Positions 1-9,319 of a stretch of 64,000 nt of DNA are shown here, in pieces (positions within the stretch are counted from its first letter, which is position 1; every line of letters starts with the position of its first letter). The stretch lies in assembly GCA_016717725.1 (NCBI GenBank), contig JADKFA010000012.1:1-64000 (forward strand), in the 5' to 3' direction. The position numbers and the translations under genes are program-made. The notes below the pieces were generated by a model. It was given only the letters and a program-made list of their open reading frames with translations, was not told the origin of the DNA and searched no databases. The stretch is from Bacteroidota bacterium (GTDB taxonomy: Bacteria > Bacteroidota > Bacteroidia > AKYH767-A > OLB10).

Positions 1-1380
1 ACATCCACTTTCTTCTCATAAACCACTCTCCCCTCCACATCAAACAACCTTGCCCCGCTTTCCCTTTCAACTTCGACGCATTCACATGAATCATATTCCA
101 CTCGTGATTGTACCAGGCTTGGAAGAATACATCCTCTTTTTGGTTGTTTTCGGTAAGGCCTACCGTTAGTGTATCGCATGGTGAACCTATCCACGCACCC
201 ATTTCGTAATTTGGATTGTGGGGTAAACCTCTATAAGTACATTGACCTCCCCTAATGGAAAAAAGAAAATAATTGAAAATCACAGGCGAACCCTAGACTA
301 TCTGGTCTTGATTGATTACTGTTAGGCTGTATTGACCGGTGTATAATGGCCAACTGGATAAGGGTAAGCATTCCCAACATACCTTGACCAAGACTTATAG
401 ATTTTTGTTATCAGGACCCAATTTCATCATAACCATGAAGCAAAATCTTGAATTGTACCAATACAAGTTTTTGAATTAGGAATACTACTTGCCGTTAAAT
501 CAAATTGGAAAATTGTTGCATCAGCAATGCTCAAATTACTGAATACATACAAAAACCGATCATTTTGGAGGAAAACACAAACTAAAATAATACTTATAGG
601 GTCCTCACTTGTGATTTGGTAGGTTCAATATTTAAAGCATTAGAAATTGTTCCAGTGCAGCGGTCAAAATCATAAAGCTCAATAAGATTGCCTAAATCTA
701 GAAACTGCCATTTTCGTCCCATCAGAATTAAAACTTATATCACCTCCATTAGAAGTCCGCATTGTTCCAACCGTTTGGACAGGCAATGCACTGATGCCTA
801 ATGAATCAACTAAATAGACATAAAAATTTATTTGTTATAACGTAAAGGCAGCATTGGATCATGCCCTTTAACTAACCACCAGTCTTTGCCATTTCCATGT
901 TTTACAGCCATTAATCCATCATTCCTTGGGCTGGGATCAATTTGAATATTCTTTTGGGTTACCTCTCCTAATCCATTTTGTAATTTTAAATCAACAATAT
1001 TATAATACAAACCATAGGGCGGTCCCGATACACCGGCAACAAAAACGAGAGGTGGTATCCAAAACTGATTTTGGCTTTGAATAGAATAGTCAGATGATAC
1101 CAACCTAAACAAAATAATGAGTCTCCATTCACCATTTTTGATGACTATTTATTAGTTTCCCCCTTTTCGTTTAGAACTATTGTAAGCTGTGGCATTGGTG
1201 GATGACCCATAAAATAGTAAATTGTTATTCAAATCAGCTATACTTATTGATGCTGTTAAATAAGCTTCACTTATTGTAAAATAAGAAACCGGATTAGTAA
1301 AAATCACCCTAATACTATCTCCAAAACCACCACTCCTTTATAGTATTGCGCGATAGCAGTACCCCAGTTTAAAAGTAAAG
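1..1380 (-). pseudogene. Decayed copy of the secreted beta-propeller/T9SS protein found at 12882-14414
   Basis: Read on the minus strand, this stretch matches the intact plus-strand gene at 12882-14414. The segment 828-1112 encodes a stretch with HGNGKDWWL, corresponding to HGNGRDWWL in the intact copy. The segment 1-245 encodes GLPHNPNYEMGAWIGSPCDT and TVGLTENNQKEDVFFQAWYN, nearly identical to the C-terminal part of the intact protein and close in DNA sequence too. Between them the frame is broken by many stops and shifts, and the T9SS domain itself is frameshifted near position 50. The window starts inside the gene, so its 3' end is missing. It could be a real pseudogene, or a gene ruined by poor sequence at a contig end; the density of breaks favours real decay or very low-quality sequence. 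Confidence 0.75.
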
Positions 1381-1419
1381 AGGTAATACATAGTATACTA
1401 TTTACAAAGATTGCCCCTC

Positions 1420-1612
1420 TTCATTCAAATTTAATAAATTTTTCAATAATTTTTCCCCATCATTGAATTGTAATATTACGAAATATATCCCAGGATTCAA
1501 ACCTGAAATTGATAAATAGCTGGTGCGATCACGCCTTATTACTCCCGACCTAAATTGTCAGTAATAATTATATGATCAAGATTTTCTTCATCAGAAAACA
1601 GTGCTGGTTTCT
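1420..1612 (-). pseudogene. Remnant of a T9SS C-terminal sorting domain
   Basis: On the minus strand this encodes, in two frames, a fragment ending GLNPGIYFVILQFNDGEKLL, the pattern of a T9SS type A sorting domain (GLxxGxYxVxI...G followed by basic residues). It sits directly upstream, in reading direction, of the decayed propeller gene at 1-1380. The same order is seen in the intact locus, where the sorting domain ending at 12876 precedes the propeller gene at 12882. No start or upstream body of the protein is present; the next gene on the left strand begins only 12 bases away. Confidence 0.55.
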
Positions 1613-1623
1613 GGCTTCTAGCT

Positions 1624-3036
1624 TTAAAACACCGCTCCAATTCTAAAATACAAGCCTGTATCACCAATTTTATTAAGTGCATATTCAAAGCGAAGTACAA
1701 TGTCATAGTAGGTGATAAAGTCTAGACTTACACCATAACCCATCTGCCATTCATTGCTTAAAGAATTTCGGTAACCAAATTGTTTGTCGCTAACATATCC
1801 TGCATCAAAAAAAGCATTTAGGTAAGCGGAGACGGGAAACTTTTTAAATTTTTCGGATTTCAAAAAGGAGAACTGATATGTTTTTACAGGAAGCAAATTG
1901 TATTTGAGGTTCGAGCGAAAAAGTGCGAAGTCTTGGCCGTTGAGTACGTATAAATCATATCCTCTGATGTAATCAAATCCATAACCTAAAGCACGTTGAT
2001 TGAAGAATGGTCCGCCCTCACGTTGCATGATTCTTCCTTTGAGTGCTGCGGACGTAAACCATCTTTTTGATAAGGGTAAATATTTTCGCACACCCATCGC
2101 GATGGCAATTAAGTCAGGCTCGTTTTTTAAAAATTTCAATCCTACTTTACTTACATCTAACTCATACAAATATCCTGAGAGTGCATAAGGTTGATAATCT
2201 CTTGTGTCATGACGATAGCTCCACGATATCGCTAAATGTTGTTGTTCCGTGGATCCATCTACAAAATATTTATCGTTCAATTTTAGAATGGTGTCTTCAA
2301 CCGAAGAACGACGGTAATCAAGTGTTGTATTGTAGTAATCATATAAACCTTGCCGCTTAGTTAATCGAACATAAGCTTGCATTTCTTCTCTTAAAAAATG
2401 ATCGGGATCTTTGAAGAATTGAATTTTATTATTGAAGGTGTTATACGCAACTTCTTTTACACTGGTCACATAAAACCCTGCGCTCAATCCAACATTTAGT
2501 TTTTTGTTGATGTAGGGAATGGTATAAAAAATCCCAAACCGTTTTGTGTACCCAAAGAGCATTTGCAATTGTGCAATATCATCACGACCCGTTAAGTTTT
2601 CTTGTCGCAAATACATTCCGTAATTGGTTCTACTAAAATCTTTTGTTTGCCACCACTCACTAATATTCCGATCGGCAATTTCAAATACAGGTGATGGCCA
2701 GAGATACCATCTTTCAATTAGATTAATATGTACTACAACGGTATTTCCTAATCCTTGGAAGTAACGAATCTCCACAAAATTGAAGAGCGCGGTATTCATT
2801 AAATTTTGTCGAGTGCGTTCAATCGCTGATTCAAGAATAAAGGGAGCTAAAGTATCGCCTTTATGAAAAGTAAGTTCGCGCTGAACAATATATGAACGGG
2901 TCTTTTTATTTCCCGTAATAATAATTTGATCAATGATGGAAGTTTGTAATTGGAGACTATCGCTTAAAATTTGCGCATGGAGATGAGTTGCATTCATCAG
3001 CAGCAAGAGCAAGAGAATCCTTAGTTTCATTGTCAC
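1624..3036 (-). CDS. BamA/TamA-like outer-membrane beta-barrel protein
   Basis: A 470-residue protein with an N-terminal signal peptide (KLRILLLLLLMNATHLHAQ, cleavage after HAQ). Residues of about 35-110 (IDQIIITGNKKTRSYIVQRE...) look like a single POTRA domain, whose VxGNxxTxxxxIxRE pattern is typical of the Omp85 superfamily. The rest is rich in alternating aromatic strands and ends in phenylalanine (FRIGAVF), as expected for a barrel recognised by the Bam machine. It is shorter than BamA, which has five POTRA domains and about 800 residues, so it is probably an accessory Omp85 member rather than the essential BamA. It is read in the same direction as the CBS gene upstream, with 53 bases between them. 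Confidence 0.8.
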   Translation of the reverse strand: MTMKLRILLLLLLMNATHLHAQILSDSLQLQTSIIDQIIITGNKKTRSYIVQRELTFHKGDTLAPFILESAIERTRQNLMNTALFNFVEIRYFQGLGNTVVVHINLIERWYLWPSPVFEIADRNISEWWQTKDFSRTNYGMYLRQENLTGRDDIAQLQMLFGYTKRFGIFYTIPYINKKLNVGLSAGFYVTSVKEVAYNTFNNKIQFFKDPDHFLREEMQAYVRLTKRQGLYDYYNTTLDYRRSSVEDTILKLNDKYFVDGSTEQQHLAISWSYRHDTRDYQPYALSGYLYELDVSKVGLKFLKNEPDLIAIAMGVRKYLPLSKRWFTSAALKGRIMQREGGPFFNQRALGYGFDYIRGYDLYVLNGQDFALFRSNLKYNLLPVKTYQFSFLKSEKFKKFPVSAYLNAFFDAGYVSDKQFGYRNSLSNEWQMGYGVSLDFITYYDIVLRFEYALNKIGDTGLYFRIGAVF

Positions 3037-3089
3037 GAAGAAAATGATTTAAACGTTTCCGATTCTTACTCTATCGAAAAAGTATCCAC

Positions 3090-3821
3090 TTAGATATTAA
3101 GATAATTCATGAGCGACTCGAATCGATTTTTTAAATCTTCAGAATGTTCGCTTTGATGGTAGGAAGCTACAATATGATAATCGAGACGATAAAAGGCAGC
3201 TAACATACGGCTTAAATCAACTTTATCTACTTTCAAGGTTAATTCAATTTTTGAAGGATCGTTAGCAGTTGTTACGTTGGCGCTTAAAATATGGGCACCG
3301 TCCGATTCAACAATCTGTGCAATATGCGACATTGAATAATCGGATAATGCCAGTTCAATAACTATAATTCCACCTGGAGTGTAAACAGATTGGCTATGGG
3401 CGAAATAGGAAACAAGGTCGTTAACAGTCACTAAACCTAAATAATCGTTCTCTGTAGTTAATACTGGAACAAGGTCTAGTTTGTGAAGGGATGCAACTTT
3501 TGTTAAATCGTAAACGTGTTGATTATCATAAACAAAAACTTTATGGAACTTAATATTGGCGTCGGTGAGACTTAAATCGGCTAGGGCAGGATTATTTACA
3601 TCCAATTTGTAAACAAGACCTAAATATTCACGGCCTTTGATTACTGGTAAAGCATTGACTCTTAACTCTTCCATCCAAGTTACTGCGCGCTTACAAGAAT
3701 CGCCAGGCTTAAGTGGAGGTACATTATCAGATATTAATCGAGCAGCAAACATGCTTAAGTTTTCTGATGAAACGGTTTCTGTGTCTTTCAAGTTCGGCGC
3801 AAACATAAGAAGATCTTTCAT
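3090..3821 (-). CDS. CBS-domain protein
   Basis: A 243-residue soluble protein. Residues of about 30-150 form a CBS pair: the first half has VNALPVIKGREYLGLVYKLD and the second LDLVPVLTTENDYLGLVTVN, each with the hydrophobic VPVLxxxxxxxGLVT pattern. The C-terminal part (about 155-220) has an ACT-like look (GGIIVIELALSDYSMSHIAQ). CBS domains usually bind adenosine nucleotides; the target here cannot be told from sequence. An internal start at the methionine of MFAARLIS is possible but the first start is compatible with family length. It is divergent from pdxJ, with 125 bases between the two starts that must carry both promoters. Confidence 0.75.
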   Translation of the reverse strand: MKDLLMFAPNLKDTETVSSENLSMFAARLISDNVPPLKPGDSCKRAVTWMEELRVNALPVIKGREYLGLVYKLDVNNPALADLSLTDANIKFHKVFVYDNQHVYDLTKVASLHKLDLVPVLTTENDYLGLVTVNDLVSYFAHSQSVYTPGGIIVIELALSDYSMSHIAQIVESDGAHILSANVTTANDPSKIELTLKVDKVDLSRMLAAFYRLDYHIVASYHQSEHSEDLKNRFESLMNYLNI

Positions 3822-3946
3822 TTTATTTTCGTTTTATGTACCTATCTGGATGAATAAACAAAAATTTGAGCTATTTAGTTCATGCAATACAAAAGACCGT
3901 GCCGAAACTACAGAATTTGCTTGGAACTTCTTAATCTTGCAGGGTC

Positions 3947-4661
3947 GTGACGAAGCTAAGTGTAAACATTAACAAAATCGCTACTCTGCGGAATGCAAGA
4001 GGAGGTAATATGCCTGATTTAATAAAGGCGGCAATTGATATTCAAAATTTTGGTGCCGATGGGATTACGATCCATCCAAGACCCGACGAAAGACATATTC
4101 GTTATCAAGATGTATATGATCTGAAAAAGGTAATTACAACAGAGTATAACATTGAAGGCTATCCTTCTATGGATTTTATGAAGTTGGTGGATGATGTTCG
4201 GCCAGAGCAAGTAACTTTAGTTCCAGATCCCTCCCGGTGTGTTAACAAGTAATGCGGGATGGGATATGATTTCAAATGCTTCTTTCTTGAAAGATGTGGT
4301 TTCCTATTTCAAATCCATCAATTGTAGAGTCAGTTTATTTGTGGATCCAAGTCCGATGATGGTGGAGGCAGCATGTCATACTGGCACCCATAGAATCGAG
4401 TTATACACCGAAGCCTATGCAAGTGGATTTGCCGAAGATCCTTCAGAAGCTGTACGTTCTTATATTGAAGCCGCACAAAAAGCAAGTGAAGTTGGGCTGG
4501 GAATCAACGCCGGACACGACCTAAACCTCGAAAACCTTGCATATTTCAGAAGGATGGTTCCTAACCTCTTGGAAGTAAGTATTGGACATGCACTGATTAG
4601 TGATGCTTTGTATTTTGGGTTGGAGGAAACGGTTGCCTTATATAAGATTCAGTTAAAATAA
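3947..4661 (+). CDS. pdxJ: Pyridoxine 5'-phosphate synthase, interrupted by one frameshift
   Basis: PdxJ condenses 3-amino-2-oxopropyl phosphate with 1-deoxyxylulose 5-phosphate to make pyridoxine 5'-phosphate, the last ring-forming step of the DXP-dependent vitamin B6 pathway. The N-terminal half has the family signatures VNINKIATLRNARG and GITIHPRPDERHI. The C-terminal half (from 4239) has LTSNAGWD, FVDPS, ELYTEAYA, GLGINAGHDLNLENL and EVSIGHALISDALYFGLE. The two halves are in different frames: at 4226-4238 the sequence GATCCCTCCCGGT has one C too many for the expected D-P-P-G-V-L-T-S. Correcting it gives 237 residues, the normal family size. A sequencing error is more likely than a true pseudogene because every motif is intact. 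Confidence 0.9.
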
Positions 4662-4680
4662 GCTGCAGGCTTCGTAATTT

Positions 4681-4757
4681 AAGCTACAAGCTGCAAGCTG
4701 CAAGCTACAAGCTGCAAGCTGCAAGCTTCAAGCTTCAAGCTTCAAGCTGCAAGCTGC
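4681..4757. repeat. Tandem heptamer array, AAGCTGC/AAGCTTC/AAGCTAC, 11 units
   Basis: Eleven consecutive 7-bp units: two AAGCTAC, six AAGCTGC and three AAGCTTC. The array starts about 20 bases after the pdxJ stop. It does not code for a plausible protein. Confidence 0.95.
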
Positions 4758-4813
4758 AAGTTTGCTTCATGTTATCAAGTATCAAATTTAAAGTATCGAG
4801 TCGCGAGGCTTCG

Positions 4814-4939
4814 CATCGAGCATCGAGCATCGAGCATCGAGCATCGAGCATCGAGCATCGAGCATCGAGCATCGAGCATCGAGCATCGAGCATCGAGCAT
4901 CGAGCATCGAGCATCGAGTATCGAGCATCGAGCATCGAG
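4814..4939. repeat. Tandem heptamer array, CATCGAG x 18
   Basis: Eighteen contiguous 7-bp units from 4814 to 4939. Seventeen read CATCGAG and one (4919-4925) reads TATCGAG; a partial TATC follows. Because 7 is not a multiple of 3, all frames stay open across it and artificial reading frames appear (minus strand: MLDARCS repeated). The array ends 8 bases before the stop codon of the VOC gene at 4948 and lies 56 bases from the first heptamer array. The near-perfect units suggest recent expansion by slippage. Confidence 0.97.
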
Positions 4940-4947
4940 TATCACTC

Positions 4948-5346
4948 TTAAAACCCATCATCAATAGGTTCCCAGAGTTCAATTTTATTTCCATCGGGGT
5001 CCATAATCCATGCAAACTTTCCGTAGGAGTATTCGTCCATATTCCCTACCTGAGTCACACCTTCTTCTTTTAATACGTTTAGCAACTCTACCAGATTTTC
5101 TACTCTAAAATTGATCATGAAAGAAGAAGTAGAAGGATTTAAATAATCTGTTGTATTGTTGAATATGGAAAATTCAGTTCTTCCTTTTTCTGGTTCGGCA
5201 GTGTCTTTCCAAAGAAAAGAATGATAGCCTGCGCCTGACATGGAGAGTCCAAGGTGTTTGTCGTACCAAGCTTGTAGTTTTTTTGGATCAGCGGATTTGA
5301 AGAAGATGCCACCGATGCCGATTACGCGTTTTTTCATAGAATTCAA
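4948..5346 (-). CDS. VOC-superfamily (glyoxalase/bleomycin-resistance fold) protein
   Basis: A 132-residue protein with the paired beta-alpha-beta-beta-beta layout of the vicinal oxygen chelate fold. The N-terminal half has GIGGIFFKSADPKKLQAWYD and LGLSMSG, the usual VOC opening. The C-terminal half ends with WIMDPDGNKIELWEP, the typical DPDGNxIELxE segment whose Glu often binds the metal. The substrate cannot be inferred. Translation may start at the first Met (MNSMKKRV) or three codons later at MKKRV. Its stop codon lies only 8 bases from the CATCGAG array, so the array would form part of its 3' untranslated region. Confidence 0.85.
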   Translation of the reverse strand: MNSMKKRVIGIGGIFFKSADPKKLQAWYDKHLGLSMSGAGYHSFLWKDTAEPEKGRTEFSIFNNTTDYLNPSTSSFMINFRVENLVELLNVLKEEGVTQVGNMDEYSYGKFAWIMDPDGNKIELWEPIDDGF

Positions 5347-5566
5347 ATGTAAATATTTATTTTAAGAAATGTACGAGGAATTAAATTGCACAAGAGATTT
5401 TACTCTAGTGTTTAAAAAGATTTATTCTAAGCAAAATCATTTCACATTAAAAAATCCTGTAGCTAGATGCTGACAGCTAAAAATAACAAATCCAAATTTA
5501 ATTTGCTTCGAAATACCCTTTTACAACATCGAATGTTGATTCTACATTATTTTTTCACCCCACCCC

Positions 5567-5596
5567 TTGTTTTTCCAAAAATCTTTTTTACATTCG
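5567..5596 (+). promoter_or_regulatory. Candidate Bacteroidota promoter (TTG-N19-TACATTCG)
   Basis: TTG at 5567-5569 and TACATTCG at 5589-5596, separated by 19 bases. This fits the Bacteroidota consensus TTG-N19-TAnnTTTG with one mismatch. It lies 21 bases upstream of the ATG at 5617. Confidence 0.45.
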
Positions 5597-5616
5597 CTTA
5601 ACCAATCCTCATTTTT

Positions 5617-6023
5617 ATGGCAAACTATCTGAGTGCTTTAACAAGATGTTTAGTTCTTCTGCTTTTTATTCTTACAGGGAATTCGCTGCAAGCGCAGTCT
5701 AATTTTGACGCTTATGTTATCACTTCCCACCCGTTAATGATGTGGTGACAGGAACCATGTTTATTACTTTGACCGACACCAATCAAATTGACTTGATCGA
5801 GGTGAAGGTTGGAAGTAAGGAAGGGCAAGCTGACTTAGCTAACCAGCAGTTTACCTATGATCAAACCTCGGGTTTACCTACAGGCATGTCATGGCAACGA
5901 TCAGGATACCGAGTTATAATTTCTTTAGGCAGCTTTGCTTACAGCGATCTTCAATTCGGGTATGTGCGATTGAAAAATAGTAGTGGTGTGTGGAGTGACA
6001 TATTTGCTTTTGTGACGAATTAG
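5617..6023 (+). CDS. Small secreted protein of unknown function, one frameshift
   Basis: The ATG at 5617 opens a clear signal peptide (LVLLLFILTGNSLQAQ, ending in the AQ common in this phylum). That frame runs into a stop at 5746, while the next frame continues the protein (PVNDVVTGTMFITLTDTNQI...) to 6023. The change of frame falls near 5725-5731 (TTCCCACCCG), consistent with one missing base. The corrected product is about 135 residues, a compact beta-rich exported protein (VTGTMFITLTD, GYRVIISLGSF, YVRLKNSSGVWSD). I recognise no family. It precedes the giant T9SS gene by 133 bases on the same strand. Confidence 0.6.
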
Positions 6024-6156
6024 GGTGAGTAATTTGAAAATGTATTAATTTGAAAATTTGAAGATGAATTCTTAAGATTCAATTCTTATTTTTAATGTAA
6101 TTTGATAGTAAGTATCATATCTAGTATATTATTTTATTAATTTAATTCATCATTTT

Positions 6157-7065
6157 ATGAAACCAATCCACCAATTCACCAATCCACCAATTCTATCGTG
6201 GAGCTTTATAATCCTAATTTTAATGAACCTCACCGCTCACGCTGGTAACTACACTTGGAACGGTGCTACCAGTACCAATTGGGCAGTATCGAGCAACTGG
6301 AGTCCGGCAGGTGTCCCAAACACCAATGATACGGTAACTTTGAGCAACGGTGGAGTTAATTCTATTTTATTGGATGGAAATAGAACGATAACGAGACTTG
6401 TAATATCAGCTAACACCATTGATTTAAATACCTACGAATTACATGTTTCAGGCAGAAGTTCATTAAATGGCGGTGCTATCAATAATGGAAATTTAAAAAT
6501 TAGAGGAACCTATGCCTATTTCCAAGGAACAAATTTTGATTGTACTTTAGATGTAATTGCCGGACAAATTAAATTCAGTGGAGGAGCTTTTGATAAGACG
6601 GGAAGCTTTGAACAAAATGGAACAGCCAGCGGCTGGGGATTAGGGGGATGTGTTTTTAACGATGATGTAACCATCAAAAACACAGGCAGCGTTTATTTAA
6701 GAATGGGGCAAGACACTGGCGATACCTTTAATGGAAAAGTGTATTTGTATAGTAGTGGAAATTATTCCTTTCAAATGGCGTATGGTGATACTAGCTATTT
6801 TAACGATACCATCTATGTGAATAGTACAGGAAGTGGCGGAATCTCATTTGCAAACGGAACTTATGGTGCTTCAATTCTCGGGGACAGCGCATGTTTAGTT
6901 ACAGGTAGTACTGGAATTAGTGCAGGAACTATTCAATTTAAAAACATGGTGCAGTCCGCTACATCATCCAATTCAATTACGGCAAGCGGGAGTGTGCTTT
7001 TTAATGTGTACTCTAATTCTTTTTTAGGGAAAAGTAAATTTTACCGCACCCAACCTAGTTGTTAA
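6157..7065 (+). CDS. Giant T9SS surface protein, fragment 1 (signal peptide and N-terminal beta region)
   Basis: First part of a gene that I read as continuing to 12876 through four single-base frameshifts (corrected length about 2240 residues). It opens with a signal peptide (ILSWSFIILILMNLTAHAG). Next comes YTWNGATSTNWAVSSNWSPA, a motif seen at the start of many Bacteroidota secreted proteins, followed by beta-strand-rich, glycine/asparagine-rich sequence resembling a solenoid. The frame ends at 7065 only because the A-run at 7030-7033 has one A too many: the next frame continues FLGK-VNFTAPNLVVKSTTFG without a gap. The protein is expected to be exported and attached to the cell surface. 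Confidence 0.75.
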   Translation: MKPIHQFTNPPILSWSFIILILMNLTAHAGNYTWNGATSTNWAVSSNWSPAGVPNTNDTVTLSNGGVNSILLDGNRTITRLVISANTIDLNTYELHVSGRSSLNGGAINNGNLKIRGTYAYFQGTNFDCTLDVIAGQIKFSGGAFDKTGSFEQNGTASGWGLGGCVFNDDVTIKNTGSVYLRMGQDTGDTFNGKVYLYSSGNYSFQMAYGDTSYFNDTIYVNSTGSGGISFANGTYGASILGDSACLVTGSTGISAGTIQFKNMVQSATSSNSITASGSVLFNVYSNSFLGKSKFYRTQPSC

Positions 7066-9319
7066 ATCAACAACCTTTGGTGATAGTACCTCGCTCACCA
7101 AGACAGGATCCACTTTAAACAATACATGGGATGGGGCAAATTTTTACAATGGTGTAGTTACCATTACCAATGGAAACACATCCACCGCCTATGTAAAATT
7201 AGCGAGCCAAAATGCCGACACCTATAATAAAGATGTTTATTTCAATGCGGGCTCAGGAGCTATACAAGCGGCCAATGCCGGAACCAATATTTACAATGGA
7301 AATGTTACTGTAAATGGAAACAATGTTACTTTTAATACGAGCGGTGGAACCTTAAAATTTGCTGGCGAACAAAACCAAGAATTTGGTGGCGGCACTAGTA
7401 CTTTAACCTTTAATAAACTCATTGTAGACAAAATTGGCGGAAGCGTTACCCTCAATCAACCCATCACTATCGACAGTTTATTACAACTCACCAGCGGCAT
7501 ACTTTACACTGACACTATTATCACATTAAAAGCCACCGCTACCACAACAGGAGCCAGTAACCAAAGTTTTGTAGATGGTACGGTGAAGAAAATTGGGAAT
7601 ACCGCTTTTGTTTTTCCAGTGGGGGATGAGAACACATTTTTTCCTGTTGAAATCAGTGCTCCAACATCATCATCTGATGCTTTTATGACAACGTATTTTT
7701 CAAAACCTCAATACATAGGCAGCAATTTGGATTCAAGTTTGTATCGTGTTTCTAGTTGTAATTATTGGAAAATAGAAAGAATTGTAGGTGCTTCAAATGT
7801 AAATGTAAAATTATATTGGGATAGTATGGGTTGTGGACTGTTTGATACACTCAATATGACCGTTGCAAATTGGGATGGAAGTAAATGGAAAAATTTGGGG
7901 TATTCTCAAATTTTGGGTGATCCTAATATTGGTTCAATTAAAAATGCTAGTTCAGTAAATACCTATGGATATTTTTCTATTGCCGAATTGAAAACTAGTC
8001 TAGCACCCTCATGTTCACTTGGATTTACTCGCAGTTTACCACCGGACTTTTTCGGATTTAATGGATCCAATACTATTGATGTGGATCAAACGTTAAATAC
8101 CGGAATACAAACATGGGCAGATATTTTAGCATTTAATCCTCCTTTTGTTCAAGATAAAAAAATTACACTGATGAGAATACCGGCAGGAACATTAGGTAAT
8201 TTCTCTGATTGGAGAACGGGATGGCCTAAACTTGAAAAAGATTTACCTTACAATTGGGATTACGATAAATTCAATTATAGAAAATTAAATGATGGAGCAG
8301 GAAATGAATTACAAGATGTTGCCAATAATTTGAATTTAATTGGAGCAAGACCAATCTTTATGTGGAATGTTTTAACTTCAAAATTTTTATATGAAGTAGC
8401 TTCAGTTTATAGAGCACACGAAGTTAATTTGCCAGTAAAATATATTGAATTGGGAAATGAATTTTATCTGGAAGATGAATATTACAAACAAGTTTTTCCT
8501 TCGGTTGGCGATTATGTAAGTTTTGTCGAAAATTTGATAAGTGATTATAATCAATTGGCAATTCCTGGATTTAATTTAATAGAATGGGCAGTTGTGGGTA
8601 GCGATTATTCACAAGCATCTGGCGGGAGAAGAAAACTATGGACAGAGAGTTTGCTAAACTTACTACCATCTAACACAGAGGTTGATGCCATTGTTGTGCA
8701 TGACTATATTGGTTCGGGAGTGCCATTGGATGCTAATACAGGATGTACGGATATTTTGGCAAACCAATCTATTAAGAAATATTTCAACAAAATTTTTAAA
8801 GAAGGAGAAACTTTAAAGGCAACTGAGATCAATAAACTTTCACTTGCAAATTCAAATAAATTTTTGAATAATGAATTGGAGATGTGGATTACGGAGTTCA
8901 ATAATTTAGATTATGAAAATGCCTATATAGGTACATGGGCCCATGGATTATTTAATGTGGGCATGGCATTAAAATACCTTGAGTCGGAAGAAATCACTAA
9001 AGTTGTTTCTCATACTATGGCTTCAGATGGTGTTTTCGGAAATATTTTTGAATCGGAGTGCGGATTTTCAGGAATTAAATGTCATGGCACTTTACCTTCA
9101 ACACAATGTCCATCAGATTTTACAACAAATAAAGGAGAGTTTACTGCTCTTGGAAATGCACTTAATCAATTTGCTTTAGCTACAAAGGATGCGGTTACAG
9201 CAACACAACTTGATTTTTCCAGTGATGTATTGCCAATCATTATAAATGCAAACGAACCATTAAATCCAGAACTATATGGTTGGATGTTTACTAAGGGGAA
9301 TGGAGATGTCGAATTTTAA
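7034..9319 (+). CDS. Giant T9SS surface protein, fragment 2 (glycoside-hydrolase-like barrel)
   Basis: Open from the A-run at 7030-7033 to 9319. The first 180 residues continue the beta solenoid (NGNVTVNGNNVTFNTSGGTL). From about 8040 on, the sequence looks like a (beta/alpha)8 glycosidase of clan GH-A type (compare GH39, GH51, GH79). It has KYIELGNEFYLEDE, with an Asn-Glu pair at 8456-8461 as candidate acid/base. It also has LEMWITEFNNL, whose Glu at 8894-8896 is a candidate nucleophile, 145 residues later. DAIVVHDYIGSG and GTWAHGLFNVGMALKYL fit barrel strands and helices. Family and substrate are not determined. The frame is lost near 9310, where one base seems missing; the next frame continues RILIVNCSFTHVYNLTLPS. 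Confidence 0.65.
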   Translation, partial: VNFTAPNLVVKSTTFGDSTSLTKTGSTLNNTWDGANFYNGVVTITNGNTSTAYVKLASQNADTYNKDVYFNAGSGAIQAANAGTNIYNGNVTVNGNNVTFNTSGGTLKFAGEQNQEFGGGTSTLTFNKLIVDKIGGSVTLNQPITIDSLLQLTSGILYTDTIITLKATATTTGASNQSFVDGTVKKIGNTAFVFPVGDENTFFPVEISAPTSSSDAFMTTYFSKPQYIGSNLDSSLYRVSSCNYWKIERIVGASNVNVKLYWDSMGCGLFDTLNMTVANWDGSKWKNLGYSQILGDPNIGSIKNASSVNTYGYFSIAELKTSLAPSCSLGFTRSLPPDFFGFNGSNTIDVDQTLNTGIQTWADILAFNPPFVQDKKITLMRIPAGTLGNFSDWRTGWPKLEKDLPYNWDYDKFNYRKLNDGAGNELQDVANNLNLIGARPIFMWNVLTSKFLYEVASVYRAHEVNLPVKYIELGNEFYLEDEYYKQVFPSVGDYVSFVENLISDYNQLAIPGFNLIEWAVVGSDYSQASGGRRKLWTESLLNLLPSNTEVDAIVVHDYIGSGVPLDANTGCTDILANQSIKKYFNKIFKEGETLKATEINKLSLANSNKFLNNELEMWITEFNNLDYENAYIGTWAHGLFNVGMALKYLESEEITKVVSHTMASDGVFGNIFESECGFSGIKCHGTLPSTQCPSDFTTNKGEFTALGNALNQFALATKDAVTATQLDFSSDVLPIIINANEPLNPELYGWMFTKGNGDVEF

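Noticed and set aside
4681..4939. CRISPR array
   Set aside because: The repeats are 7 bp and directly contiguous with no spacers, and there are no cas genes in the window.
4735..5015. Reading frames on both strands coding for MLDARCS and EHRASSI repeats
   Set aside because: They are produced by the CATCGAG array, which is open in all frames because its unit is 7 bases; no start signal or family supports them.
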